Position numbers and translations under genes: made by a program. This document shows, in pieces, positions 36,701 through 44,454 of a stretch of DNA of 64,000 nucleotides. Where the stretch lies: contig CM049314.1 of NCBI GenBank assembly GCA_026874595.1, positions 72,184,300-72,248,299 of the forward strand, read 5' to 3'. Within the stretch, counting starts at the first letter, position 1. Each line of letters starts with the position of its first letter. A model generated the notes under the pieces. It saw nothing but the letters and a program-made list of their open reading frames with translations, was not told the DNA's origin and ran no database searches. Source of the DNA: Sipunculus nudus (lineage: Eukaryota > Annelida > Sipuncula > Golfingiida > Sipunculidae).

Positions 36701-39700
36701 ATGATTGCCATGCTATTGATAATTAATAAGAATTATATCTACATCATATAGAATGTAATTTGACTGAAAACTAAGATTTTTGTTTCAGCGACAATAAAAA
36801 AAAACTTAAAATATCTCGAATGTGAGTTGCTTAATTGTCCGGGATGCGAGCGAAACGCCGTGAATCAGTGACAGACGTCCATGAAGTTTGATGGAGGTTG
36901 GAAATTGGATAATCAGGATTAACTCCGTAAATGATCTCAAGACCACTAGCTTTACGTGCACCGTAAAGGGGGATTTCCATGTATAAGCCAGGTTCAAATT
37001 GGTCTCTTTCAAGCAAGCTCGGCGTTCCAGTGTATGTAATGCCCATGTTAATCAGTTTGAAAATTAATGCTAATTTCCATTAAAACATTTACAATAAATA
37101 TCTTGAATGTCACACCAGAACAACTTAATTTCGAGTACCTCGGGCTCCGTATCACCTAACAAACAAGTCACACGAGATCAAACTGTACATCAAAGCGCTG
37201 GCAGACGTTCATGAAGTTTAACGGAGGTTGGATATTTGATCTTGGATAATCAGGATCGATTAACTCTTTAAGTGATCTAAAGACCTCTAGCTTTTTGTGC
37301 ACCATTAGTGGGGATTTTCATGCGTAAGCCACCTGAAGAACTTTCTCTCCGGGCAAAGCCCCGGATGTCACGCAAGCATGTACGGGTGTCGAGCTTCATG
37401 ACTGCATTAAGTTCTTCAGATATACTTTTCAGATTCCTTTTCCAAACTGATTTAATATAAAATAAACAACACAAGTTTAGAAAATAATGTTTTTATTCAT
37501 GAAACTTCATGGTTCACACTTCATGGTTCGGCGAATGAATACTTGAGGCTCCTTTTATCGCCCACTGCTGACGAGTCATTTTAACTTGTCAAGACCATAA
37601 TTTTAAAACTGCTGAAATCGACTGTTAAATTTCGGACTTCCACAAATTTAATTATTTTTTTCTGTACGAAATTTCACAGATTTTACGGTAGATCCTTAAT
37701 GTTTGATGGGGCACTGAGAAAATGAATAAAACTGTTTTTATAATTATATGCAACATTTATTTTTTTATGCACGAAAGTCTAGTGTTTTCACCCGGCGGTG
37801 CTTGGCAGGTCTGATGTTGCTAGCTGATCAATGCAATCATTAGCCACTTAGAAGACTGCAGAGTTCTGGTCTGACACACAGTCAAGTGAGTCTGGTAATC
37901 CCTCCTCGCTTGAGTTGCGGCTTCTTCAACCAAAAGGAGTCAAGGGGAGTCATGTTTCTTGTAATAAGATTTCATAGCAAGTGATATCTAAGCTGAAAAC
38001 CACTCCGCTTAATAGTAATTTGTAGAAAAAACTGTGAAACAAATTGCCTTTGAAGCCCTTTAGAACCCCCCTTGAAATATCTTTGAAGTATGACAGAGCC
38101 AGCCGCAATTGTGGTCAGCTCTGTTTGATGTTCACACAAAGCAGGCAGCTTCTAATTAATAATCACAGTTGCTGTTGAGCAGTTCTACAATTTACTCATA
38201 TGTCAAACAGTGTGTCTGGGTGCAGTACCATAGCACTTTAAACGTAATTAGTCCTGGTAATTACGTATTGTTTACCCTGTGCAATCACAGTTCTCACTAG
38301 CCAGTAGGATGCACGCAGTGATGCAGTCACTCGAATAGTTAGGTGTAAGGTAACCTATTTTTTATGTAATCATTTAAATATTTTGATATATTTGATACAA
38401 ATTGTATTCCCCATACATATTGATCTGCATGAAATTTAGAACTGCGCTAATACTGTAAAATGGAAAAAGCGCGAAAATTCAGATGCGCTAATTTAACCAC
38501 TTCCACAGTATCTTATCATAAGATGTCTTGCTTACTTGTAACAGCCCTAGCATATTGTTAAACCAATCAGAGGACATGCTGAATTTATATGACACAGGAT
38601 TATGGATGATGGACAAAGAGTGATCACTATAGCTTTCAGTCAGCTAAGCTAAAAATAGTATTTGCTAGTATATTGGTAAACACTGTATATTCCTATTTTA
38701 GTTTGCTCACATAAATTATATTAAAGCATTCCTTCTTTCCATCTGCAATCAATTATAGCACTGCAAGATCAATCAGCAAATTGTCTGCAAACAACCAATC
38801 ATCGATTATAATTCATCAACAGCCCCATCACCAGGACTGACAAAATCCCCCCCAAAACTCGTAACGACCAGGCCAGCAGTAAATTCTGATAAATGCCATA
38901 TTTTGCTTTAAAATACTGGCAAATTGAATTTGATAAAAAAAGGTCACATTAGAATTCATTTTTCCCGATTGAAACCTATAATTTTATCACTGGATTCTTC
39001 TTTATGAAATTGCATACATTTTTCAAGTTTTGGGGAAATCAATGTAAAGAAAAATTAATAAAGCAATTCAGTTATAGATTATGTACAAGGGTAAGTGGGT
39101 TTCATTTTGCAGTTTTTCGGGCAGTTTTGGCATGTTTTTTTTTATGTGGTGTTTCTTGTGTATTAAAAAAGTATGGTCTCAAAGTTAACATTTATGCTTG
39201 TGTTGTTTAAAAAGCCAATCCCTGGCTGATCAGTATTGGTTGGGCACTAGTTATGTACCACCACTGTATCTGCCCAGCATCTTGAACAGTCAAGAATTTT
39301 CACAGTTCTTAAATTGTCAGTTTTAAGAATTTGGTGTTCAAAGGAGATGTTATAATTGTGGTGTGGGGAATTTTGTCAATATTTGAATTTTGGCCTATGA
39401 AAAATGAAAGGGAGGACATGAATATAAGAATAAATATCCAGAATTTAGTATAACTGTCATATATATTACTTGTACTGTCATATTCCTGTTCCTCCTGGGG
39501 GTCAGGATTTTATTCATGAGCCTGTGGCCCATGCTAGTTTTTGGTTGCCGGGCTGATAAGCTGTCAGTAAAAATGAAATGTAACAACATTGGCTCTGGGC
39601 AGTCCTCTCTTGGCTGGTGATTAATAATGGTTCTCCTCTTTCTTATGTGATACATATATTGCTAGTACTTGCTTTTTTTTCTCTAGCCTCATCCTATTTA

Positions 39701-40726
39701 GACATTTTATTGAGCCATAATGTCACACCTATTGTAAAACTGCTCTGAGCAGTATGTCCCTTAGCCCTTCTTTTGGGCATCTGAAGGCAGAACACACTTC
39801 TCTGTGTTTTTCATGGAAACCTTACTGGGTCAAGTGTAACTGGTATGGTTCATAATGGTTGTAGTAACATCTGCAGGAATACATGTACATGCGAGGTAAA
39901 TAACGTGAGAAATTATTCAAATTAAGGAGGGGTTCCATTTTTGTTTTCCCATGACAATATGAGGAATCCCAAGCTGAACTGAACTCGCTCAACTTTGAGA
40001 TATTAAATAATACTGATATTAGGGCACTTGTTCAAAATTGGGCCTACATATCCACTTATTCAAAATGAGTGTCGCATAAATTGTTGTTTCCTTACAAATG
40101 CTGATTTATCATATTTTCTTGAGAAATTCCTTTATTTGATTTTGCCAATAACTGGAGTTCATTATATGAGAGGAGTGATCCTTAGAACCTAGGTTCCCGG
40201 CAGAGAGGGGTTGTTGGGATGGCAGCCCCCACCTTATGTTAAATTAGCCTGTTAAAATACAAAATGTTTCTCCATCTAAGCAATAGAGGCATCTCACTCA
40301 AAGCTATGAATGGACCAAAATCACCCCCACTGATACCTTGTCTTCACAGCTCAGTTACTAGCTTTTACAGCTCCTGACCTAAGGATCATAGGTTCAATTC
40401 CCAACTTGCGTGACTTCTAAAATTATTCATGTTAAAACAGGTTAAATGAATGAATGGACATCTAGCCTTTGAGGTAAAAATAAGGAAGTGATTAGCTCAA
40501 GAGAGTTTATATTTATTTTCATGTTCCAGAATGTACAACCAATTCTGAACACATTCTGATATTAATGAAATAATAATTAATTTCACTCATAATTCATTAA
40601 CAACTAAAATTCTTTAATAAATTGGACAAAATATTGAAAATGACAAAAACCTACCTGATCCAGGATTGGTTTGATTACGACCGATAGGGTCATAGCAGCA
40701 AACAAGTTCTCATCCCCCATGGTCAT
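19447..40726 (-). CDS. PDCD10: Programmed cell death protein 10 (CCM3) ortholog, seven coding exons
   Basis: Coding exons in transcription order are 40726-40655, 23966-23913, 23212-23086, 22215-22089, 21372-21291, 20284-20202 and 19528-19447. All introns are GT-AG and the phases (0, 0, 1, 2, 0, 2) join without a stop to give 208 residues, against 212 in human. Recognisable blocks are LAAAQSLRAAFIK (N-terminal dimerisation region), ALKKILSRIPAQIEERNQFL, DIAGAIRDLLDAVNSV, KREFVKYSKRFSNTLKDFFK and SANYLIHQTN (C-terminal FAT-homology bundle). The family protein is a cytosolic adaptor that binds GCKIII kinases and striatins in STRIPAK and binds CCM2. I chose the ATG at 40726 because MTMGDEN resembles the human start; the frame is open further upstream. 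Intron 1 is about 16.7 kb and contains TRIM-like gene B on the other strand. Confidence 0.93.
19882..20050. repeat. 31-bp tandem repeat carrying CTGATTGG motifs, about five units
   Basis: The units start with CTGATTGGCT or close variants, followed by ACATCTGATATCACATT, with a period of about 31 bases, inside PDCD10 intron 6. Each good unit carries ATTGG, the inverted CCAAT core known to be bound by NF-Y. Function is not shown. Confidence 0.8.
20202..20284 (-). CDS. PDCD10: PDCD10 coding exon 6
   Basis: 83 bases containing REFVKYSKRFSNTLKDFFKE, matching the human [20 protein letters not shown] segment. The acceptor is TTTCAG and the donor GTGAGT, with phase 2. Confidence 0.95.
20690..20805 (-). 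repeat. tRNA-derived SINE fragment
   Basis: On the minus strand GGTTGTGAGTTCAAATCTCA is a good polymerase III B-box-like segment. The rest does not fold into a tRNA by eye, so I call it a SINE head rather than a tRNA gene. Confidence 0.45.
20948..20979 (+). repeat. Diverged head of head/tail repeat family
   Basis: AGTGACCCAAAGATCAGG followed by ATGCTCAGCTGACA resembles the head at 24126 with several substitutions. Confidence 0.35.
21291..21372 (-). CDS. PDCD10: PDCD10 coding exon 5
   Basis: 82 bases containing DIAGAIRDLLDAVNSV, matching human DIASAIKELLDTVNNV. Acceptor TTTTACAG and donor GTATTT; it ends in phase 0. Confidence 0.95.
21726..22030 (+). repeat. tRNA-derived SINE
   Basis: A-box-like TAGCGTAATGGTTAGGTGG and B-box-like GTTGTGGGTTCAAATCCTG are followed by a body with GACCGCCTCCCTC, CTGGCCAAAGTCCAAATAAC and GAGTACTGGTCATGCAAG. 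The same order recurs at 63795-64000. It lies in PDCD10 intron 4 just before exon 4. Confidence 0.65.
22089..22215 (-). CDS. PDCD10: PDCD10 coding exon 4
   Basis: 127 bases from acceptor TTCTCAG to donor GTGAGT. It contains LNTRAQALKKILSRIPAQIE, the start of the FAT-homology helical bundle, close to human [20 protein letters not shown]. The exon ends in phase 2. Confidence 0.95.
23086..23212 (-). CDS. PDCD10: PDCD10 coding exon 3
   Basis: 127 bases: it opens with HPGFGYDLVKGVLL after VEQQ and ends in MLRMEGQHSSD with phase 1 at donor GTAAAT. It corresponds to the human stretch around NPGLTQDIIMKIL through ESLLRMAAD. Confidence 0.93.
23913..23966 (-). CDS. PDCD10: PDCD10 coding exon 2
   Basis: 18 codons reading LEKKNLAAAQSLRAAFIK, flanked by acceptor TTTGCAG and donor GTATGT, phase 0 at both ends. 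This is the most recognisable part of the N-terminal dimerisation region and the only exon with a relic in copy A. Confidence 0.95.
24126..26313 (+). mobile_element. Head/tail repeat element, near full length
   Basis: The head is AAGGGACCCATGGGTCACGG with CGCTCAGCTG. The tail is a GGACGGACAGACGG run, then ACTATAGCTCAGATGAC and CAGCTGAGCTAAAT. The ends share an inverted GCTCAGCTGA. Internally, 25480-25700 and 25840-26050 repeat (TTTGGGCCCATAACTT, then TGACATCATTTCTGGCATGT or TGACTTAATTTCTGGCATGT). No protein is encoded. The class is undetermined. It sits in PDCD10 intron 1. Confidence 0.5.
26764..26792 (+). repeat. Head fragment of head/tail repeat family
   Basis: GGGACCTGTGGTTCATGGCG followed by CTCAGCTGA, a diverged head without a visible tail. 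Confidence 0.4.
27175..27235 (+). promoter_or_regulatory. Conserved block upstream of TRIM-like gene B
   Basis: AACGCAAGGCCTTAGTCTGT and GGACTTTGGAC match the block at 7535-7600 before TRIM-like gene A. It may be promoter or 5' untranslated sequence. Confidence 0.35.
27448..29274 (+). CDS. TRIM-like RING/B-box protein with C-terminal NHL-like propeller, copy B, nested in PDCD10 intron 1
   Basis: A single-exon frame of 608 residues from ATG 27448 (AAAATGG context, MAASLPTS); a TTG-led extension upstream lacks an ATG. The RING cysteines and histidine are at the same positions as copy A (C15, C18, C32, H34, C37, C40, C58, C61), followed by two B-boxes, a helical region and an NHL-like C-terminal half. 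It is a diverged full-length paralog of 7835-9667; the last 53 residues before the tail are identical. It is antisense to PDCD10 and lies wholly inside its first intron. A probable E3 ubiquitin ligase by family, with unknown target. Confidence 0.9.
   Translation: MAASLPTSAKDMRECSVCLEDMLQKSPKLLECKHSFCTPCLSALAEAHTSTLGMKVSCPNCKHSTIIKSGTLSDLPDNFLLQELKTALEDQISCNYCFYCSVSHIEAFATSLCNTCCRFMCKNCSEKHRKRFAKHEIMLIMKEKQQERCQEHNQLVVNVCSACSPRRLLCDVCMMLDEPCHGDEQLIDYTTALSREVDDLRLTSDQCNVDDVLSKFEGFIKGELSDVQENVVFIKQGLDCLVKKITSQIKESVDYKALNLAANTVKACKIKALKLLKSDVRQLDSIYAVKEEITKALKSFSEKEKKTEAACKTCGSDPRVLQELVKIKQCLYVLQNRPKPVSCWPTKATVSKLRATKKGWVVFVCQDNPVIMEISPDGMKRQLQTQHVPHNRENVSIDIFDNNMYITSHNNLDINVYLYKCDLSTDFHKPFPSFSQLKPLNRFWGWSVADMCVCNANNIMLVRGSACLHRYDESSDTVMDLKCPFADVCIQLTSVKVDGHPRFIATYVNKKVIILHDNEGNTIQTISKYGSQFKQPRATTINAVGNILVADFETCKIVEITLKGEFVRDVLTKEDGLGHPVNVAYSRPYLWVADQTQDGKFQLKCFLL
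29529..29558 (+). repeat. Head fragment of head/tail repeat family
   Basis: AGGGACTCATGGGTAACGG then GGCTCTGCTG, colinear with 9905-9936 in copy A. Confidence 0.45.
30743..30780. repeat. (AT)n microsatellite
   Basis: An uninterrupted alternating AT run of nearly 40 bases. Confidence 0.95.
31269..32810. mobile_element. Element bounded by GTATCCCCAGACAA inverted ends
   Basis: The left end GTATCCCCAGACAA and the right end TTGTCTGGGGATAC are perfect 14-bp inverted repeats. A second left-type end (GTATCCTCAGACAA) lies at about 30817. A related hairpin (GTATCCGC ... GCGGATAC) at 32306-32340 suggests a composite of two copies. The interior holds the tandem units at 31430-32060. Short open frames inside are not conserved between units. 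Confidence 0.5.
31430..32060. repeat. Tandem repeat, about 287-bp unit, with GGTGGCGCCACC palindromes
   Basis: Two full units and a partial one repeat the order GCAGGTGGCGCCACC, GATAAAGAGCTATGT, CGGTCAAAAGGTTCC, GGATGTCTGCAGC, GTAGGTGGCGCCACCTGTCA, ATTAGTCAAACCA and AGATATGA. One palindrome has decayed to GGTGGTGCATCC near 31735. Confidence 0.8.
33051..33100. repeat. (CT)n(CA)n microsatellite
   Basis: A CT run followed by a CA run and TATATA. Confidence 0.85.
33618..33664. repeat. (TA)n(TG)n microsatellite
   Basis: TA repeats pass into a TG run. Confidence 0.85.
33995..34191. mobile_element. Small hAT-like MITE
   Basis: The left end CAGTGGTGGATCCAAGG and the reverse complement of the right end, CAGGGAAGGATTCAGG, are imperfect inverted repeats. 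GTACAT flanks both sides, but not as a clean 8-bp duplication. A long G run lies just inside the left end. Confidence 0.5.
34192..36495. other. PDCD10 intron 1 sequence without further genes
   Basis: It includes a SINE-like fragment near 34500-34600, the stretch colinear with copy A (35235-35870) and a C-run at 35943. I see no exon. Confidence 0.4.
34500..34600 (-). repeat. SINE-like fragment
   Basis: On the minus strand GGGGAGTGAGTTCAAATCAC resembles a polymerase III B-box region, similar to the fragment at 20690-20805. Confidence 0.3.
36496..37688. mobile_element. TA-flanked DNA element with 25-bp inverted termini (mariner-like, non-autonomous)
   Basis: The left end CCGTAAAATCTGTGAAATTT continues TGTAC; the reverse complement of the right end is the same with one mismatch (CGTAC). 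TA flanks both sides, as expected for Tc1/mariner-type insertion. Inside, 36865-36985 and 37198-37330 are diverged direct repeats sharing TGGATAATCAGGAT and CCATGAAGTTTG or TCATGAAGTTTA. No transposase is encoded. It lies in PDCD10 intron 1 and is absent from copy A. Confidence 0.75.
38606..38655 (+). repeat. Tail fragment of head/tail repeat family
   Basis: GATGGACAAAGAGTGATCAC then TATAGC and CAGTCAGCTAAGCTAAAAA match the tail at 1-146. Only the last 50 bases are present. Confidence 0.55.
40330..40440 (+). repeat. SINE-like fragment
   Basis: GCTCAGTTACTAGC and CATAGGTTCAATTCCCAAC resemble degenerate polymerase III A and B boxes. The spacing is tRNA-like, but no cloverleaf is evident. Confidence 0.35.
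40655..40726 (-). CDS. PDCD10: PDCD10 coding exon 1
   Basis: It encodes 24 residues starting MTMGDENLF and ends in phase 0 at donor GTAGGT. A second in-frame ATG lies two codons later. The open frame runs further upstream to about 40810, so a longer N-terminus or 5' untranslated sequence cannot be excluded. Confidence 0.85.
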
Positions 40727-42321
40727 ACTGGGCCGTGGTCCTGGGCTGAGTGATAAACAAGTGACACACCTGTAATGATGATAGTTGGGGTGGAGTCCCT
40801 TTGCGTTCACCTGTCAAAACCTTAGTGGCCTGGTCAGTTTCACAGTTACCTTCAAGTGCCGTTGGCTTTGCAACCGGATATTACGTCATCAAAGATCAGT
40901 TAATTAATCAGGCACTATTGATGCGATCGTCACCAGAAGACTTCGTCAGTTTTAGGACGAAAAACTTATTCTTCAGTAACCACGAAAATGGATATACTTT
41001 CAGGTGTGAAATATGGGTCATATCCTCGTTTCCGATTGAGGTTATTGTGCCTCCTTTGCTGGAGAGCCGATCTTGTATGGCCTTAGATGCAGTCTGGTGA
41101 GCACTTGTGAATATGCATGAGGTTTCTGTGCGAGTCCCTGTCAAGAGTGATTATGATGCGCTCGATATACGTTTCAATATTAAACTGATACATGCATAAA
41201 ATAAAACACGGATACAATTATGAGTTCATGGAATAATTATATAAATTATCATAATTCAGTGTTGATTATAACCTTTCCCAGTACAGCTGAGAACTGGCTG
41301 CTTGGGGCCTATTTATGATCTGAGAGTCAACATAGATTATGAATAAGCCCACAAGTCCAGTTCTTGACTATACTCCCAGTAAATCGAACGTTATTTTATC
41401 GGGGTTGTAAATCAAGAATTTTTGCAGGGATTTGAACCAGACATATAAAATTATAAAAAATACATTTCATTCCCTATAATTACTTAATTTTAAAATATTC
41501 TTTCAATATCTAATAATTAATAGAAAAAAATAACAACAAATATTTTCAAAGTGATCTGTTAAAAAAAATCAATATAGACATACAAGACCGGACGCCACAT
41601 ATTCTCGAGGTTTTATTGCTGTTTACTTATATTTTATGCGAATTTCTGTGCTATAGGGCTGTAGGATGATGAGGTAAAATAAGTTTACTTGAAGGGACAA
41701 CTACTGGTATGTTATTTTTTCTAGATCCTTAAACATTATATTTCGTATCAACCCAGTGTCCCGTTCTAAGCGTCTGCGCTTACTTCTGTGGTCAAGCTGA
41801 TATTTAAACCGGCACCTGGCGCTATATGTTGGCCCTATATGCAGTATATTATCGATGATTTGTCTGAAGTTAAGTCCGGCCATGCATGCACATATGACGA
41901 ATTTAAACCAATTTTCTGTGTTTCCACTCAAAGCTTATTATATGCACCCTATACTTGTTAAGCCGGTTACTCGTCAAGTTTACTGCGTGGCTGCAAGTTC
42001 TTAAAAAAAAAGAACGCTAGACTAGTTCAAAGGTTTAAAAGATCACCACTAAATGTATAATATGTCGAGTTAAATAAATTACGTTAAAAATTGGACTCAG
42101 TGTTTCCTTTATCCTTTTCCCTTCTAAATACCAAGCTCTGATAGTGTCATACAGACATCAAGCTGAGTGGGCACTATTTGTAGATCAACAAACGGCTGTT
42201 TTAGTACGTAGGCATTTGACTCTGAGACTGCAATAAGGGTACATTTGGGGTGTCTGTGCAGTTTAAGTGATATGTGGTATCAAATTTTGTTTAAAAATAA
42301 TGGACAACACTTTTTCATTAC
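40727..42321. other. Region upstream of PDCD10, no gene called
   Basis: This should contain the PDCD10 promoter. I recognise no TATA box or initiator that I could defend. Open frames of about 80-100 codons on both strands at 40800-41150 have no recognisable family. Confidence 0.35.
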
Positions 42322-42526
42322 CAGGGGCGTCATTATAGGAACACTCAATATATAAACACTTTTTATCACGATGGGATGATCAAGATGACCATCCCCAATC
42401 CTCACTCAGAGAATATTATTTATATACAGGTATTGATGATGAAATATATTAATAATTACAAACATATACTGGAAACATAATGCCTTATCTTCCAAAACAT
42501 GGTATTTAATTATATATATGTTACAG

Positions 42527-42695
42527 TCATTGTGAAAAATCAGTCAATGTGTCAAATAAACGGACTTATTTCTCAGTCAATTTACAAATTGCCTGTCTCA
42601 CTCATGCAGGCACTTTAAAAAGTGACCGAAATTTTCAGGCATTTTACAAATTGACTGAGAAATAAATCCGTTTAATTGACACATTGACTGAAATA
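42527..42695. repeat. Long imperfect inverted repeat inside hAT element
   Basis: The left arm (CAGTCAATGTGTCAAATAAA through CAATTTACAAATTGCCTG) pairs with the right arm (CAGGCATTTTACAAATTGAC through TTGACACATTGACTG), with a short centre. A related, rearranged set lies at 43660-43830. Confidence 0.8.
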
Positions 42696-43659
42696 CTATT
42701 AATAATGAATAAAATACTATTGTTACAAGGTTACGAAGATTTAATGACATTTCGTTAATTTCATATACATTACGCTTACGAAACATTAACACATTTTACA
42801 TTATCATTGTACAATTTAATAATTTATTTGATCAAAAACGTCCATCCTGCTTAATTCTAGTTCTTGCAGAAATAATGATGTTATCATGTGATATGTAAAT
42901 GTTATATTATCTCAAAGCATATTTTCTTTTTCACTTTGGGAGCGGGGATGGGCGGGGTGACATCCTCCCTCAATACGGGAAATTGTCACAAAATTCTTTC
43001 AAAATTATGAATTATTATTTGAAGCAACTTGGTGAAAATAAGTGAATAAATTCTCGCTAAAAATATAACAACATATTAAATTGTTTGACTTGAAAACACT
43101 TAGGGCAATCGTCAATTGAGAAGTTCCCCCTCCCCCAACCCTATTATTTCACAATAAAAGTTCTTGTTTAAATTCCCGAAATTTGCATGGATTATATTAT
43201 TTAAGCTTTAATCATTGGGTCTCATGCACAATGTTACAGAAAAGAGTGAATCATGCCATATAATCAGTCATTGTGCTAAGTTATTTATTAGGTATTTCTG
43301 AAAGATACACGCTTTTATTAGTTGAAAAAAACTGTTACAAATTTTTGTAAATAAGTCTGCTTTTATGGCAGAATGACATAAATATACTTATATGTCAATA
43401 TGGGGGGGGGGGGGGTGGTAGTATAATTGATTCTCATTCTGGCATAAGCAATATTTCAACTATATGATTCTGGTTATTCCTCACGAGTTGGTGAATTTTA
43501 GTCTTATAACGTGAACAGTATTCTTCATAAACAGTCTAGAAAGAAGAAACAGGCATAAAGTTTACTTTAAAGTAGCTGGTTATACTAAATGACAATCGTT
43601 GTCTGTTTCACAATAATGAGATACTAGTATGTGAAACAACAGACTATCCCCTCTCCATT

Positions 43660-43830
43660 CATTCAATGTGTCAAATAAACTGAATGATTTTTCAGTCAAT
43701 TTGTAAAATACCTGAAAATTCCAGTCATTTTATGAAGTACCTGAGTGAATCAGGCAATTTGTAAATTGACTGAATATTTCAGGCAATTTACATATTGAAT
43801 GATTTTACACATTGACTGTAAGTTATATAT
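43660..43830. repeat. Second cluster of CAGTCAAT motifs inside hAT element
   Basis: CAATGTGTCAAATAAACTGA, CAGTCAATTTGTAAAATACC, CAGGCAATTTGTAAATTGAC and TACACATTGACTG recur here, mirroring the cluster at 42527-42695. Subterminal repeats of this kind are usual in hAT elements. Confidence 0.65.
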
Positions 43831-44454
43831 ATTTAGGGGGAATCCCCCCCCCCCCCCCACACCCTTGAAAATAAAATGACGCCCCTATTCATTACCATTA
43901 GTATACTCCGTGTCTGTGGGCGTTTGCATGCTTGGTTTTACGGGTTTCAACCTAAAACATGAAACCCCGAGCTAATGTGTTGATGGATTATGGTATATCA
44001 GAAAGAAATTGTATTGGTTTTCTGGAAATGTACGATAAATTATCATACATGGGTCTAATCGGAAGTTTGGTATCAATTAAACCTGTCAAATGCTCTATCT
44101 CTATCATACTTGTCTATAAACTCCCAACTTTCGATTTAAAAGTGCTGTAACAACTAAAAGGGTATAACATGTATATAATCACGAGATAGGTTGCCATGAC
44201 AGAGACGTAGCCGTTTTAAGTTTATTTTTGTGAAAACATGCATGTCGGGCTTTCCGGGTCACATGTAGCCCTGTAAAATATTTGCTGCCATCTTGCGGGT
44301 ATTTTCATAACGAACTCAATGAACAAGTTCTAAAAGCATCTGACGAAATATCACACACGGGTGTGCCCTTCTGAATTTTCTTTGTGCTGATCCTGACCTG
44401 TGTAATGTATGGACTTGTATGACTATTTTGAGCTCATCACAAGGGAACAGTATG

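Larger units (their letters stand above)
21450..38600. repeat. Segmental duplication, copy B (containing functional PDCD10 exons)
   Basis: This is the partner of the copy at 1540-13500, in the same orientation, offset by about 19.7-20 kb on the left and about 25 kb on the right because copy B gained insertions (for example 24126-26313, 31269-32810 and 36496-37688). It holds PDCD10 exons 2-4 and TRIM-like gene B. Confidence 0.8.
37689..40654. other. PDCD10 intron 1, upstream part
   Basis: Apart from the repeat tail at 38606-38655 and a possible SINE fragment near 40330-40440, I see no gene. Copy A homology ends around 38600. Confidence 0.4.
42322..43887. mobile_element. Non-autonomous hAT element with 8-bp target duplication
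   Basis: The left end CAGGGGCGTCATT and the right end AATGACGCCCCTA are inverted repeats apart from the last base. Both are directly flanked by TTCATTAC (42314-42321 and 43888-43895), a perfect 8-bp target duplication as made by hAT transposases. The interior has no transposase frame. It carries G and C runs near 43403 and 43846 and two clusters of CAGTCAAT/ATTGACTG motifs (42527-42695 and 43660-43830). Confidence 0.85.

Noticed and set aside
40801-41144. Open frames of 99 (+) and 78 (-) codons upstream of PDCD10
   Set aside because: No recognisable family, overlapping each other on opposite strands. They could be 5' untranslated sequence.
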